From: PZPK01 sp965230795
GTDB lineage: Bacteria > Pseudomonadota > Gammaproteobacteria > Pseudomonadales > Oleiphilaceae
NCBI GenBank assembly: GCA_965230795.1
Contig: OZ246020.1
Location: 1,364,001 to 1,428,000, forward strand
Direction of reading: 5' to 3'
DNA: 64,000 bases
In this document: piece by piece, positions 34,959 through 44,560 of the stretch
Layout: every line of letters starts with the position of its first letter
Position numbering within the stretch: position 1 is the stretch's first letter
Translations under genes and position numbers: made by a program
The notes under the pieces: generated by a model
Told to the model about the DNA's origin: nothing
What the model saw: the letters and a program-made list of their open reading frames with translations, nothing else
Database searches by the model: none

Positions 34959-37076
34959 TCATGCCGCGTGTGCGGTGAGCTGGGTGTGCAGCTCGATAAA
35001 ATCAAGCAGGACTTCAGCACTTTCCTCGACAACGAAGTCGGGCTCTTCAGGTTCCTGCTCTTTGCTTGCCTGAGCTTCTATAAAGTCTTCCCACTCGTCC
35101 AGATCCTTGAAGGGAGGAAGGCCATCCAGCGCACGACGCTTATTAACGATCGCCAGTTGGGCCTGGTCGAAGGCGGCATTTTCCGCTTCGCGCTGTGCGC
35201 GGTTAAGGGATACTTTGTCTTTTGCGCGCTGTTCTTCGAGCAGGGCGATTTCTTCCATCAGCAATTTATATTCAGGATGTTTTTCAAAACGCTGATTGTG
35301 TTTGGAGATCAGTTCTTCGGTCAGACTGTTGGTGTAGTTCAGGTTCATGAACTTGGCCGACTGGATCGCATCCCATTTCAGGGCGTGTTCCAATGCATCT
35401 TCACCCACCTTGGTGGTATCAACGGTGTCAGGTACCAGAATGTCGGGAATCACGCCCTTGTGCTGGGTGCTGGCACCGGAGATGCGATAGAACTTGGCCT
35501 GGGTGATCTTGAGCTGACCATGATTCAAAGGACGAACCGATTGCACCGTGCCCTTGCCAAAGGTCTGTGAGCCCATAATCAGGCCGCGACCATAGTCCTG
35601 GATGGCACCGGCAAAAATTTCCGATGCCGAAGCGCTGAGGCGGTCGACCAGCACGATCAGTGGTCCGCCATAGACCAGTGATGGATCCGGGTCTTCCATA
35701 ATCTCAACGCGGTCATTGGCACCACGGATTTGAACAGTAGGGCCTTCGTTAATAAACAGGCCGGTCAGACGATTGGCTTCATCCAGTGAGCCACCGCCAT
35801 TGCCTCGCAGATCAATGACGAGGCCGTCGAGGGGGGCTTCTTGCTGCAGCTCGCGCAGCAGGTTGAGCACATCTCGCGTTGTGCTCTTGTAGTTGGGATC
35901 GCCTTGCTGCATGGCCGCGAAATCGGAATAGAAAGTCGGGATATCAATCACGCCCACGCGCTGGGTGACGCCACGACGTTCGATCTCCAGCAGAGAACTG
36001 CTGGCTGCCTGATCTTCCAGTTTAACTTTGTCGCGCACGATGCTGATGACTTCGGTATCAGTATCCAGCTTGCTTTCAGCCGGGATCACTTCGAGACTGA
36101 CCACTGAGTGCTTGGGACCGCGAATCAGGTCAACCACTTCATCCAGTCGCCAGCCGACGACATTCACCATTTCTTCGTCTTCCTGGGCGACACCGACAAT
36201 GCGGTCAGCAGGCTTGAGTTGACCCTGCTGTGAGGCGGGCCCGCCCGGTACCAGACGAACCACCTTGGTATATTCGTTGTCCGCTTGCAGCACCGCGCCA
36301 ATGCCTTCCAGCGACAGACTCATATTGATGTTGAAGTTCTCTGACGAACGGGGAGAGAAGTAGTTGGTATGGGGGTCGTAAACGGTGGTGAAGGCATTCA
36401 TGTATGCCTGGAAAGCGTCTTCAGAGCGAACCTGTAGATTACGCTTGAGCTGGTTTTCATAGCGCTGGGTCAGGGTTTCCTTGATTTCTTCCAGCTTTTT
36501 ACCGGCGAGTTTCTGGGATAAGGCCGCACTCTTGATGCGACGACGCCAGACGTCATCCAGCTCTTCATTGCTCTGTGCCCAGGGGTGCTCTGAACGATCG
36601 GTCAGAATGAACTCGTCTTTTTCGAAATCCAGCTTCTTCAGATCCTTTTCAACAAAATCCAGTTGCTGGCGCAGGCGGTCGATAACACGCTGCTGATAGC
36701 GGTTGTAAATACGGAAGCCGGGTTCAAGTTGGCCGGTTTTTAGAGCGCCATGCAGACGGTGGCGATAGGGCATGAATTCATCAATGTCGGATTGCAGCAG
36801 GTAGAGTCGCTGGCCATCCAGGGAATCCAGGTAATTATCGAAGACTTTCTCTGATAGGGACTTGTCTATGTCCTGTTTGCGGTAATGGCTCAGTAACAGC
36901 GATCTGGCAATATGAATACTGGCTTCACGTTGCTGACGATCGGGCGTCAGGGGTGTGAACTCTTCAATGTTGTGTAACAGCGCTGAGTCGTCACCCTGCG
37001 TCAGTGCGAAGCTTGATACCCCGGCGAGGGCAAGCGTCAGCAAGGTGATTAACAGAGTCAGTTTTTTATGCATCAT
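34959..37076 (-). CDS. prc: Tail-specific (C-terminal processing) protease Prc/Tsp
   Basis: 705 residues with a signal peptide (LTLLITLLTLALAGVSSFA), an N-terminal helical domain, a PDZ domain (SLSLEGIGAVLQADNEYTKV onwards) and the S41 peptidase core. The nucleophile Ser is in VDRLSASASEIF (about 483) and the general-base Lys in FGKGTVQS (about 508), so the Ser/Lys dyad is intact. A long charged C-terminal region follows as in E. coli Prc (682 residues). Prc trims penicillin-binding protein 3 and degrades murein hydrolases and damaged periplasmic proteins. First gene of the minus-strand run. Confidence 0.92.
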   Translation of the reverse strand: MMHKKLTLLITLLTLALAGVSSFALTQGDDSALLHNIEEFTPLTPDRQQREASIHIARSLLLSHYRKQDIDKSLSEKVFDNYLDSLDGQRLYLLQSDIDEFMPYRHRLHGALKTGQLEPGFRIYNRYQQRVIDRLRQQLDFVEKDLKKLDFEKDEFILTDRSEHPWAQSNEELDDVWRRRIKSAALSQKLAGKKLEEIKETLTQRYENQLKRNLQVRSEDAFQAYMNAFTTVYDPHTNYFSPRSSENFNINMSLSLEGIGAVLQADNEYTKVVRLVPGGPASQQGQLKPADRIVGVAQEDEEMVNVVGWRLDEVVDLIRGPKHSVVSLEVIPAESKLDTDTEVISIVRDKVKLEDQAASSSLLEIERRGVTQRVGVIDIPTFYSDFAAMQQGDPNYKSTTRDVLNLLRELQQEAPLDGLVIDLRGNGGGSLDEANRLTGLFINEGPTVQIRGANDRVEIMEDPDPSLVYGGPLIVLVDRLSASASEIFAGAIQDYGRGLIMGSQTFGKGTVQSVRPLNHGQLKITQAKFYRISGASTQHKGVIPDILVPDTVDTTKVGEDALEHALKWDAIQSAKFMNLNYTNSLTEELISKHNQRFEKHPEYKLLMEEIALLEEQRAKDKVSLNRAQREAENAAFDQAQLAIVNKRRALDGLPPFKDLDEWEDFIEAQASKEQEPEEPDFVVEESAEVLLDFIELHTQLTAHAA

Positions 37077-37451
37077 GATGAAACAGCTCGAAATTCAGAG
37101 AAATAATATGGAAACTTAACATAGTCTGCCACTTGGATAACACAAGTATAGACCGTATGCGGGGTCCCGGGTTCCTTTCGATTGTATGTGAAGGCACGGA
37201 GGGCCTCCAGCAGCCAGGCAGTTAATTATTGTTAAAGGCGGTAATGATTTGCAGCTTCAGGTAGTGGGTCACAATCGAGTTGGACCTTGTGCACACCTTC
37301 ACGCAGTGTTTTGTTTGTCGTTTGGCGGTCTTCTTGATTGGAAGCAGTTAACAATTCGAGCAAATCGTTACCAAATAGAACCCCCTTTTCGGCAGAGTCC
37401 GGTTAGTATCGGCGACACCTTGTTTTGTTCGATGTTGTTCGATTGCTGTTC
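37077..37451. other. Intergenic region between prc and the sugar-type binding protein
   Basis: About 375 bp between two divergent genes. I see no open frame, RNA gene or clear operator. It should hold both promoters. Confidence 0.5.
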
Positions 37452-38726
37452 ATGAGTGTACCAAAGTCAATGCGTCCCTCGCGTTCCCTCATATTTGTGC
37501 TGCTGTGGTTCTTGCCTGTAGCCGTTCTCAGTTCCACCCCTACGACATTAAACTTTTCCCTGCTGGTTTTTAACGGCGAGCAGCGCACGGCATATTTCGA
37601 CCAGGTCAAACGTTTCGAGTCTTTGTATCCCCATATTCGGGTGAATATGCAGGCACTGGAATCCGAGCGTTATAAGGCGAGTATCGAGGATTGGCTTAAA
37701 GCTGAAGCGCATAGCGATGTTATGTACTGGTTTGGTGGAGAACGTCTGAACTGGTATATCAGTCAGGGTTGGGTGCAGCCGATTGACGAGCTATGGCAGC
37801 GCTTTGACTGGGATCAGCGTATCGAAGCCAGCGCCAAATCCGCAGTGCGGCATGGTGGTGTCACCTACGGCTTGCCGGTTCACTATTACCATTGGGGCAT
37901 CTACTACAAGAAGAGTCTGTTCAACGAGTTGGGTCTTCAGGTTCCTGCGGACTGGGAAGAATTTCTGGCAGTCTGCAGGCGTCTACAGGATGCGGGAGTT
38001 GCTCCCATCGCCCTGGGATCGAAAGAACACTGGCCGGCAGCTGGCTGGTTTGATTACCTGAACCTTCGTATAAATGGCCTGCCTTTACATCAGGATTTAT
38101 CACAGGGACGAATTGCCTATTCATCGCCGAAAATTACCAGAGTGTTCGAGCACTGGCGGCAGTTACTGGACCGCGGCTATTTTCTCGAAAATCACGGAGA
38201 GATAGCCTGGCAACAGGCGCTACCGTACTTGTATCGCGACATGGCCGGGGTGATGCTGATGGGAAATTTCTGGACCTCCCAGATCCCGGATTCGTTACGC
38301 GCGGACATTGGTGTGTTTCGCTTTCCCATCCTGGATCCTGAGATGGCGGTCTATGAAGAGGCTCCCACCAATGTGCTGTTTGTTCCCGCCAATGTTCAGG
38401 AGCCCGAGGCGGCAGCGTTATTCATGGACTTTATGGCTCGTGAAGAGGTGCAGGCCGCGCTGAATGAAGCCACCGGAATGATCGCGCCGCAGCGACACAC
38501 CACGCAGCACATGGACCATCTGGTCGCTGCCGGGGAGCGCCTGCTGTCTCAAGCGCAGGGGGTGTCCCAATTTTACGACCGGGATAACCCGAAACCCATT
38601 GCGATTGGTGGAATGCAGCTGATGAGTCGTTTCCTGAGTAATCCGGATACATTGCCGGAGGTATTGCGGGCGCTGGATGCGCTACGGCTTGATAGCTTTC
38701 ATACCAGCTCGCTTGCGGCCGAATAG
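37452..38726 (+). CDS. Family-1 (sugar-type) extracellular solute-binding protein, solitary
   Basis: 424 residues from ATG at 37452 (ATG 37470 is also possible and gives a cleaner signal peptide, MRPSRSLIFVLLWFLPVAVLSS). It shows the family-1 pattern: YFDQVKRFESLYPHIRVNMQ, SDVMYWFGGERLNWYISQGW, YGLPVHYYHWGIYYKKSLFNELGLQVPADWEEFL, then ALPYLYRDMAGVMLMGNFW. These proteins bind sugars or oligosaccharides for ABC import. No permease or ATPase gene adjoins it. Ligand unknown. The ComFB-like gene follows after 92 bp. Confidence 0.82.
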   Translation: MSVPKSMRPSRSLIFVLLWFLPVAVLSSTPTTLNFSLLVFNGEQRTAYFDQVKRFESLYPHIRVNMQALESERYKASIEDWLKAEAHSDVMYWFGGERLNWYISQGWVQPIDELWQRFDWDQRIEASAKSAVRHGGVTYGLPVHYYHWGIYYKKSLFNELGLQVPADWEEFLAVCRRLQDAGVAPIALGSKEHWPAAGWFDYLNLRINGLPLHQDLSQGRIAYSSPKITRVFEHWRQLLDRGYFLENHGEIAWQQALPYLYRDMAGVMLMGNFWTSQIPDSLRADIGVFRFPILDPEMAVYEEAPTNVLFVPANVQEPEAAALFMDFMAREEVQAALNEATGMIAPQRHTTQHMDHLVAAGERLLSQAQGVSQFYDRDNPKPIAIGGMQLMSRFLSNPDTLPEVLRALDALRLDSFHTSSLAAE

Positions 38727-38818
38727 GAAATTGCCGCGCTTCCTGCGCAGGATGCTTGACGTAGTTGCGAGTCAGCGACTATTTTTCGCTTAACAAACAA
38801 TAATCAAAGGGGCACGGC

Positions 38819-39085
38819 ATGTCGTTGCTGGACAATATTCAAAACTATTACGAAACGCTGGTGATTGAAGCTTTGGCTGATCTGGTGGAGGGGCAGAACC
38901 TTGATGAGGACGTTCTCACCGATGTCATCTGTGTTGCCCTCAATCACCTTCCTCCTCGCTACATTCGCCATGAAGTGGATATGGTCTATTACACCTCTCC
39001 GGTGGAGCGGCAGGAATTGGCGGACAAGGCCAGGGAAGCGGTCAAGAATGCGCTTGGCTATATGAAGGAAAGCAAGCGCACCTGA
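38819..39085 (+). CDS. ComFB-like late competence protein
   Basis: 88 residues with a good AAAGGGG ribosome-binding site. The sequence DEDVLTDVICVALNHLPPRYIRHEVDMVYYTSP is the heart of the ComFB domain. In Bacillus comFB sits in the competence operon without a clear role; cyanobacterial relatives have been described as cyclic-nucleotide binders. If that holds here, it could belong with the PilZ and GGDEF-EAL proteins of this window. Cytoplasmic, no membrane segment. The DUF349 gene converges on it 51 bp away. Confidence 0.8.
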   Translation: MSLLDNIQNYYETLVIEALADLVEGQNLDEDVLTDVICVALNHLPPRYIRHEVDMVYYTSPVERQELADKAREAVKNALGYMKESKRT

Positions 39086-39136
39086 GTGCGCCTGCTATCG
39101 TCAACGCTTAGCTTGCCAGATTGAGCAGAAGCCGGC

Positions 39137-41995
39137 TCAGACTTCACCAAATAAGTGTTTCATGGCACCGGCAATGCGCTGATCAAAGGCGGCGAATTGC
39201 TCCACAGACAAGCCAACGCTGGCGTACCACGATTCCAATAATTCTGATAACTGGCTTTCGCGACTGAGGTGCTCGCTTGCCGTAGTCATACCCTCCGACA
39301 GTCGGCTCACCTGCAGTTGCATACGACGTTCGCGATCCGCTTCCGGCGAATCCATGCCCGCAGCGATCTCGCAGCGAATACACAGATCCCGCGCGGCATC
39401 TTCATCGACAATGGCATCCGGGTGAACCTGACCGGCTTTTACGCTGATCCACAGGGATTTCATGCGGTTTTCCTGATCCGGACTCAGACTGGTCTGGCTG
39501 GCGAACTCGTCGTCCAGCGCCTGCAAGGCATCATCTGAAGGCGTTTGGGCATAGCTTCGACGGCACAGTTCTGCCTTGCGAGCCAGCTCTTTCCAGCGTG
39601 CGCGTTCCTGGGCATGCTCGATTTGCTTTACACCTGCCTTGATGGAACGCATCAAGGCCTCATAGCGCCCCTGAATCGTATCGAGAGTTTTCTTTGGCAA
39701 GTTGGGAAGCTGTTTGACGCTCTTGCGGCATTCGCCGAGCAAAGTGTTCAGTGCTTTGGCATCATCGGCGTCAATGGCCTGATATCGGGACTCATAGTCA
39801 GCCAGGATTTGCTCGCAGGACTGTATGGCGTCATCGATTTCCTGGCGACGGCTTTCCCGCATCTGATCGCGACGCGCAAAAATAGCGTCACAGGCTGTGC
39901 GAAACTGCTTCCACAAGGCGCGGTCTTTTCGGTGTTCGGTAATGCCAATGGTCTGCCATTCCTTCTGCAATTCTTTGGCATTGGCCATGGCGTGGTCCAG
40001 ATCATCATGCTCAACCAGAGCTTCGGCTTTGCTGACGACCGCCTGCTTTAGTTCCAGGTTCTTGCTGCGTTCGCCATCCAGATGTTTATCCAGTTGTGAA
40101 AGCAGCGCATTGAAGGTGGTTTGCAGCGGCTTGTTCTGCTTGTGGTCCACGGGGTAGGCGCTTTTCCAGTCGGCGCGGGCTTCGCGGTTAATGCGCTCGA
40201 TGGCTTTCCAGTCGGCGCTTTCCCAATCGTTGTTCTGGATAAAACTCTCCAGTTGTCCGATCAGAGTGCGCCGACGTTCAATGTTGGTGTCCTTGAGCCG
40301 GCTCTGTTCTTCAAAAAACGCTTTGCAGGGTTCGTAGGCCTTGTCCGCCGCCTGTTTGAAGCGTTGCCAGAGTTCCTGATCGCGGGCGCCACCCAGGGTC
40401 TTCCATTCTTTTTGCATGGCTTTGATCTTGTCCGCCTTTTCCCGCGGCTCCATGTGCTGATCGATCAGTTTCTCCATGGCTTCACACAACAGTTCCTGAC
40501 GGGGATGGGCTGCAAATCCCTGCCAGTCACGCAGATCGTTCACTTGCTTGACACGCAAAGTCAGTTGATTGTGATAGCGCTCGCCTTGCTTGCTGGATAG
40601 TTGTGTCAGTAGTTTCTGGGCATGCTTGAGATGGCGATTGGAGCTTTTCAGCTGCTTGTCATCCAAAGCTTTGTCGAGTTTCTGAATCGTGGTATCCAGA
40701 TCCTGCTGGATTTCTTTGGCATTCGCCGCCAGATCCTGTTTCAATTCTTTTGTTTCGCCCAGGGCCTGTGCCGCCTGATCAAGCACTTCCGGGAGTGCGT
40801 AGTTGCGCGGCCAGTCAACGGCATCCAGCAGTTTACGCAGGTTGCGGCTGTGGGTATTCAACTCGCTGGATTTGATTTCGGCTTTGCTGTCTCCAGGCTG
40901 GATTTGCTGGTGCTTTTTCAGCTCGGACTCGATTTCCGGCAGCTTTTCGGCGGCTGTTTTCAGGGCTTTATGGTAGTGACGCAACTCGGTCATCAGCAGC
41001 TGGTAGTGCTTGTTCTGGTTCCTTTCCACCGGGCTATGGCGGGTGGCTTCGAGCCAGCGATTCTCCTGAGTCTTGATCAGGGCATCCAGTGCGGACGTTT
41101 CGCGAATGGAGGCGGGAATCTGACGAAACCGCTCCAGGGTTTGAGACAGGGTGAGAAGCGTTGCTTCCTGCTCATCACCGCCAACCTGCTCCAGTCTTTC
41201 CTGTTCTTCCCGTTGACGTTGCTCGGCAACCAGGTCATCGCGTTTCTGTCGACACTGTTCCAGCGCTTTGTCGAAACGCAGTTGCTGCTGGGCATCTGCG
41301 AAGGACGCGAAGTTTTGCCAGCGTTGTTCCAGGTTTTCCAGCTTGGCCTCGTATTGTTGGGTGCTTTCGGTCTGGGCATGTTCTTCCAGGGCCTGAATCA
41401 CTTTTTCGATGGCTTGCTGTCTTGCTTCGCGCTCGCGCACATGCTCCTTAATGCGAGTCAGTTTGGTTTTGGCGATTTGATAAACCGACTTGTCCTTGCC
41501 TTTGGCGCTGGTGGTCAGCGTACTTAACTGTTCTTCGGTTTCGATCAATTCCGCCGCTGCCTGGCGAATGCGGCTGGTTTTACCTTCCTGGGCAATGCGG
41601 AGCAGGGCCTTGGGGTCTTCAATGTGACCGAGGCCGGTGATAAAGGTATCCGGGCTGTTTGAACGCACGATCATGTCGGTCAGTAACTGTGTGTCGACAA
41701 TCAGATCGAACAGGGTCAGCGACTGGGATTGGGCCAGTTCATGCAGGCGTTGCTCAATCAGAGGCTTGCTCTCGGCGCTGGCATCCTTGAGGAGACTGAT
41801 CAGTATCTGGCTATTCTGGATCCGGGCGATGGCCTGGGCGCGTACCTCTGCGCTGGTATCGTTTGCTGCCAGCTGCTGCAGAATCTTTTGTTCCTCTTCG
41901 GAATGGGTATCCAGAGATCTAATGGCTTCGATGCGGGTGCTGGCAGATTTACTTTGCCATTTGGGTTTGAATAGCTTGGAAAGAAAGGTAGACAT
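39137..41995 (-). CDS. Large DUF349-repeat protein with HEAT-like N-terminus
   Basis: 952 residues, almost wholly helical and highly charged (Gln, Glu, Lys). AGGAAA stands before the ATG. The first 170 residues look like HEAT-type helical repeats (RIEAIRSLDTHSEEE, ADTSAEVRAQAIARI-like). Long coiled-coil segments follow and then several DUF349 units, for example MQKEWKTLGGARDQELWQRF and LQKEWQTIGITEHRKDRALW. Proteins of this kind occur singly in many gammaproteobacteria and have no assigned function. No signal peptide or membrane segment, so it is cytoplasmic. Confidence 0.8.
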   Translation of the reverse strand: MSTFLSKLFKPKWQSKSASTRIEAIRSLDTHSEEEQKILQQLAANDTSAEVRAQAIARIQNSQILISLLKDASAESKPLIEQRLHELAQSQSLTLFDLIVDTQLLTDMIVRSNSPDTFITGLGHIEDPKALLRIAQEGKTSRIRQAAAELIETEEQLSTLTTSAKGKDKSVYQIAKTKLTRIKEHVREREARQQAIEKVIQALEEHAQTESTQQYEAKLENLEQRWQNFASFADAQQQLRFDKALEQCRQKRDDLVAEQRQREEQERLEQVGGDEQEATLLTLSQTLERFRQIPASIRETSALDALIKTQENRWLEATRHSPVERNQNKHYQLLMTELRHYHKALKTAAEKLPEIESELKKHQQIQPGDSKAEIKSSELNTHSRNLRKLLDAVDWPRNYALPEVLDQAAQALGETKELKQDLAANAKEIQQDLDTTIQKLDKALDDKQLKSSNRHLKHAQKLLTQLSSKQGERYHNQLTLRVKQVNDLRDWQGFAAHPRQELLCEAMEKLIDQHMEPREKADKIKAMQKEWKTLGGARDQELWQRFKQAADKAYEPCKAFFEEQSRLKDTNIERRRTLIGQLESFIQNNDWESADWKAIERINREARADWKSAYPVDHKQNKPLQTTFNALLSQLDKHLDGERSKNLELKQAVVSKAEALVEHDDLDHAMANAKELQKEWQTIGITEHRKDRALWKQFRTACDAIFARRDQMRESRRQEIDDAIQSCEQILADYESRYQAIDADDAKALNTLLGECRKSVKQLPNLPKKTLDTIQGRYEALMRSIKAGVKQIEHAQERARWKELARKAELCRRSYAQTPSDDALQALDDEFASQTSLSPDQENRMKSLWISVKAGQVHPDAIVDEDAARDLCIRCEIAAGMDSPEADRERRMQLQVSRLSEGMTTASEHLSRESQLSELLESWYASVGLSVEQFAAFDQRIAGAMKHLFGEV

Positions 41996-42306
41996 GTGTT
42001 TTCCTGAGTCAATCGCTTATGCTGTTTTTATAAGGACGTATAGTGGCCTTGAGTCTCTCTGTTTCGGGTTTATCACGTCGATATTCGGACGCGATATGGG
42101 TGGAATGATTCGTCGTGGAATCATTGCCTTAAATTTCCTGTCGCAGCGTCATTGCGTACAGCAAAGCAGGTGCGCTGAGAGCTTGCCTGCGGGAGTAGAG
42201 AGACCATAGTCTAACGCTGAATGCCGGATTACGGAATCTCTTTCGTTCGGGCGCATGCCAAAGCAGAATAGGTAGTCATTTCCAATGAAATCATCTGAGC
42301 AAAACT
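41996..42306. other. Intergenic region before recX
   Basis: About 310 bp between the divergent DUF349 and recX genes. No LexA box of the CTGT-N8-ACAG type is visible and no gene is seen. Confidence 0.5.
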
Positions 42307-42762
42307 ATGAGTGACAAACAGGAGACCTGGAATGTGGCCCTGGGTATGCTTTCGCGTCGAGAGCATGCCCGCGCGGAGCTGGGTCAAAAGCTCAAGGCCA
42401 GGGGGTTCGAATCTGCGGACATTGAATCCACTCTGGATGCGCTTGAAGAACGGGACTATCTGAATGAAGAACGCTATGCGGAAATGATCGTTCGCAGTCG
42501 CTTCAACCGGGGGCAGGGGCCGCTGAGAATTCGGCAGGAGTTACGCCTGGCCGGGGTATCGGATGCTATCGCCTCGCTTGCCATGGAAGCCTTTGATGGT
42601 GACTGGTTTTCGCTGGCAAAGGAAGTGAGAGAAAAACGCTTTGGCTTGTCTGTTGACACGGATCCGAAAGCACGCGCCAAACAAATGCGCTTTTTGCAGG
42701 GCAGGGGCTTTAGTCAGGACCACATCGTTGCAGCCTGTGATCGATCGACAGCCTTTGATTAG
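42307..42762 (+). CDS. recX: Regulatory protein RecX
   Basis: 151 residues with the tandem three-helix repeats of RecX: ALGMLSRREHARAELGQKLKARGF, ALEERDYLNEERYAEMIVRSR and RQELRLAGVSDAIASLAM, closing MRFLQGRGFSQDHIVAAC. RecX binds RecA filaments and restrains strand exchange. It usually follows recA; here the gene before it is DUF349 and no recA is in the window, so it has moved or recA lies elsewhere. Length is normal. The ribosome-binding site is weak. Confidence 0.88.
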   Translation: MSDKQETWNVALGMLSRREHARAELGQKLKARGFESADIESTLDALEERDYLNEERYAEMIVRSRFNRGQGPLRIRQELRLAGVSDAIASLAMEAFDGDWFSLAKEVREKRFGLSVDTDPKARAKQMRFLQGRGFSQDHIVAACDRSTAFD

Positions 42763-42793
42763 GTAACTTGCGTTATCTCAGAGGCGATTACTG

Positions 42794-44236
42794 CTATTGC
42801 GCCATGCGCAGAAAGTTTTCCTGAAACTCGGTCTGCGCCAGCGCCTGCTCCGTCGGTTGCGCTTCGGTCATCCAGCTCAGCACATCATAATAACGACGAA
42901 TATTCTGAACGTAGATAACGGGCTCGTTGCCGCGGGCGTAGCCGTAGCGAGTCTGCTTGTAGTATTTCTTTTTCTGCAACAGGGGCAGAAACTCTTTGAC
43001 GTCGACCCACTTGTCGGGATCCTTGCCAGCTTTCTCCGTCAGGATGCGGGCATCTTCAAGGTGACCGAAGCCCACGTTGTAGGCTGCCAGGGCTAACCAG
43101 GTGCGGTCGGGTTCGGAAATCCGTTCCGGGATGCGCTTGCGAATTTTATCGAAATAGCGGGCGCCGCCATCAATACTGGCGAAGGGGTCGAGGCGATTCT
43201 TGATGCCCATTTCCTTGGCCGTAATTCGGGTCAGCATCATCAAACCGCGCACGCCGGTGGGCGAGGTGGCCTTGGGGCGCCAATGGGATTCCTGATAGCC
43301 AATAGAGGCAATCAGCCGCCAGTCCAGACCCAGATCGTCACTGACATCGCGAAATTTCTCTTCATATTTGGGCAGGCGCGTACTGATGTGTTTGATAAAG
43401 GTTCGTGCACCAACGTAATTGAGTTGGCCCAGGTGGCCAAAATAGCGTTCCTTCAAATGCAGCAGGGTGCCGTCTTCTTCAATCCGGGAGAAGAAGGCGT
43501 TGGCTTTGGCTACCAGAGTCTGGTCGCTGTCTTTCGGAAAGTACCAGCTGATTTGCTGGGGCTCGCCGATCTCAAAAGCTTTTTTGACACGCGGATAGTA
43601 GGCCTGGTGAATGTCCAGCTCGGTGGAAGTGATAATGGCGTAGTCCAACTCTTCATCCTGAATCATGCGCATCAGATCGATGGTTTCAGCATCCAGGGCC
43701 TGCCATTCAAGTTGCGGGTAGTTTTCCCTTAGGGTGCCGAGTTCGTCGTTATGATAGCTGTCGCTTACTACCGCAACGCTATGGCCAAGAATGTCGCTAA
43801 TGTCTCTGGGCCGGGTGCTGCCGTAGCGATAGATCACGATGGGCGTGGTTTCCATATAGGGTTTTGAGTACTGATAACGTGCCGCCCGAATATCGCTCGC
43901 CACCATGCTGGCCGCTGCAATGTGGGTATATTTGTTGTCCAGAGCAGACAGAATCTGGCTTCTTGTTGATGCCACTTTCAATTCCAGTTCAACGCCGAGG
44001 TCTTCGGCAAACAGTCGGGCCAGCTCATACTCAAAGCCCATGGGGCCCTCCCGACCTTCAAAATAGACGGCCGGAGCGTTGCGGGTAATGACATGCACGG
44101 TATTGTGTTTGAGAATTTTCTCGTAGGTAGTTGGCTTGCTGCAGGCACTCAGGAGTGGCAGGACCAACATGAACAGGCAGGCGCGAAGTAGCAGTCGCTG
44201 CGGCGCCTCAGTCCGGCTCGGTTCCGCCGGATTCAT
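42794..44236 (-). CDS. mltF: Membrane-bound lytic murein transglycosylase F
   Basis: About 480 residues from ATG at 44236; an upstream in-frame start at 44305 is less likely. The N-terminus has a lipobox-like LLSACSKP. A family-3 binding-protein domain (about 38-270) comes first, then the lytic transglycosylase domain with catalytic Glu in IGYQESHWRPKATSPTGVRGLMML and YNVGFGHLEDA. MltF cleaves peptidoglycan to 1,6-anhydro-muropeptides and its binding domain regulates it. mltF diverges from purL as in E. coli and Pseudomonas. Confidence 0.92.
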   Translation of the reverse strand: MNPAEPSRTEAPQRLLLRACLFMLVLPLLSACSKPTTYEKILKHNTVHVITRNAPAVYFEGREGPMGFEYELARLFAEDLGVELELKVASTRSQILSALDNKYTHIAAASMVASDIRAARYQYSKPYMETTPIVIYRYGSTRPRDISDILGHSVAVVSDSYHNDELGTLRENYPQLEWQALDAETIDLMRMIQDEELDYAIITSTELDIHQAYYPRVKKAFEIGEPQQISWYFPKDSDQTLVAKANAFFSRIEEDGTLLHLKERYFGHLGQLNYVGARTFIKHISTRLPKYEEKFRDVSDDLGLDWRLIASIGYQESHWRPKATSPTGVRGLMMLTRITAKEMGIKNRLDPFASIDGGARYFDKIRKRIPERISEPDRTWLALAAYNVGFGHLEDARILTEKAGKDPDKWVDVKEFLPLLQKKKYYKQTRYGYARGNEPVIYVQNIRRYYDVLSWMTEAQPTEQALAQTEFQENFLRMAQ

Positions 44237-44560
44237 TCCCGAATCCTTTGCGGCGGGAGCGCTTCGACTAATAAGGCGGTAGTGAAAGAATCCGATCAAA
44301 CACACAATCCTGTTCAGGGTTTAAAGACTTGAAATAATAGCAGCAAATCAGCAGCTTAATGGTTTCAGCTCGCCGTAAAGCAGTCAACCGGAATGATGCC
44401 GGAGTTTGTGACATCATGTAATTGATTTGTCACGCAGATTCAAAGTGCTGGTGGCGATCCCGGGTTCAGTGATGAAGCCCGAAATCATCGCTTAACTCAT
44501 GCAGACCTTTCGAGTAGAATACCGCCTCGTTAAAATCCTTCCACGAGGTACGCCTTTATT
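44237..44560. other. Shared mltF/purL promoter region
   Basis: About 320 bp between divergent genes. It contains GTGACA (44408-44413) and TGTCAC (44428-44433) with 14 bases between, a spacing too wide for a CRP site. No PurR-like ACGCAA-TTGCGT site is visible. Confidence 0.5.

Noticed and set aside
40622..41527. A 301-codon open frame opposite the DUF349 gene
   Set aside because: Leucine- and phenylalanine-rich translation of the complement of Gln/Lys-rich codons; no start signal.
44408..44433. GTGACA...TGTCAC as a CRP site before purL
   Set aside because: The half-sites are 14 bases apart instead of the required six.
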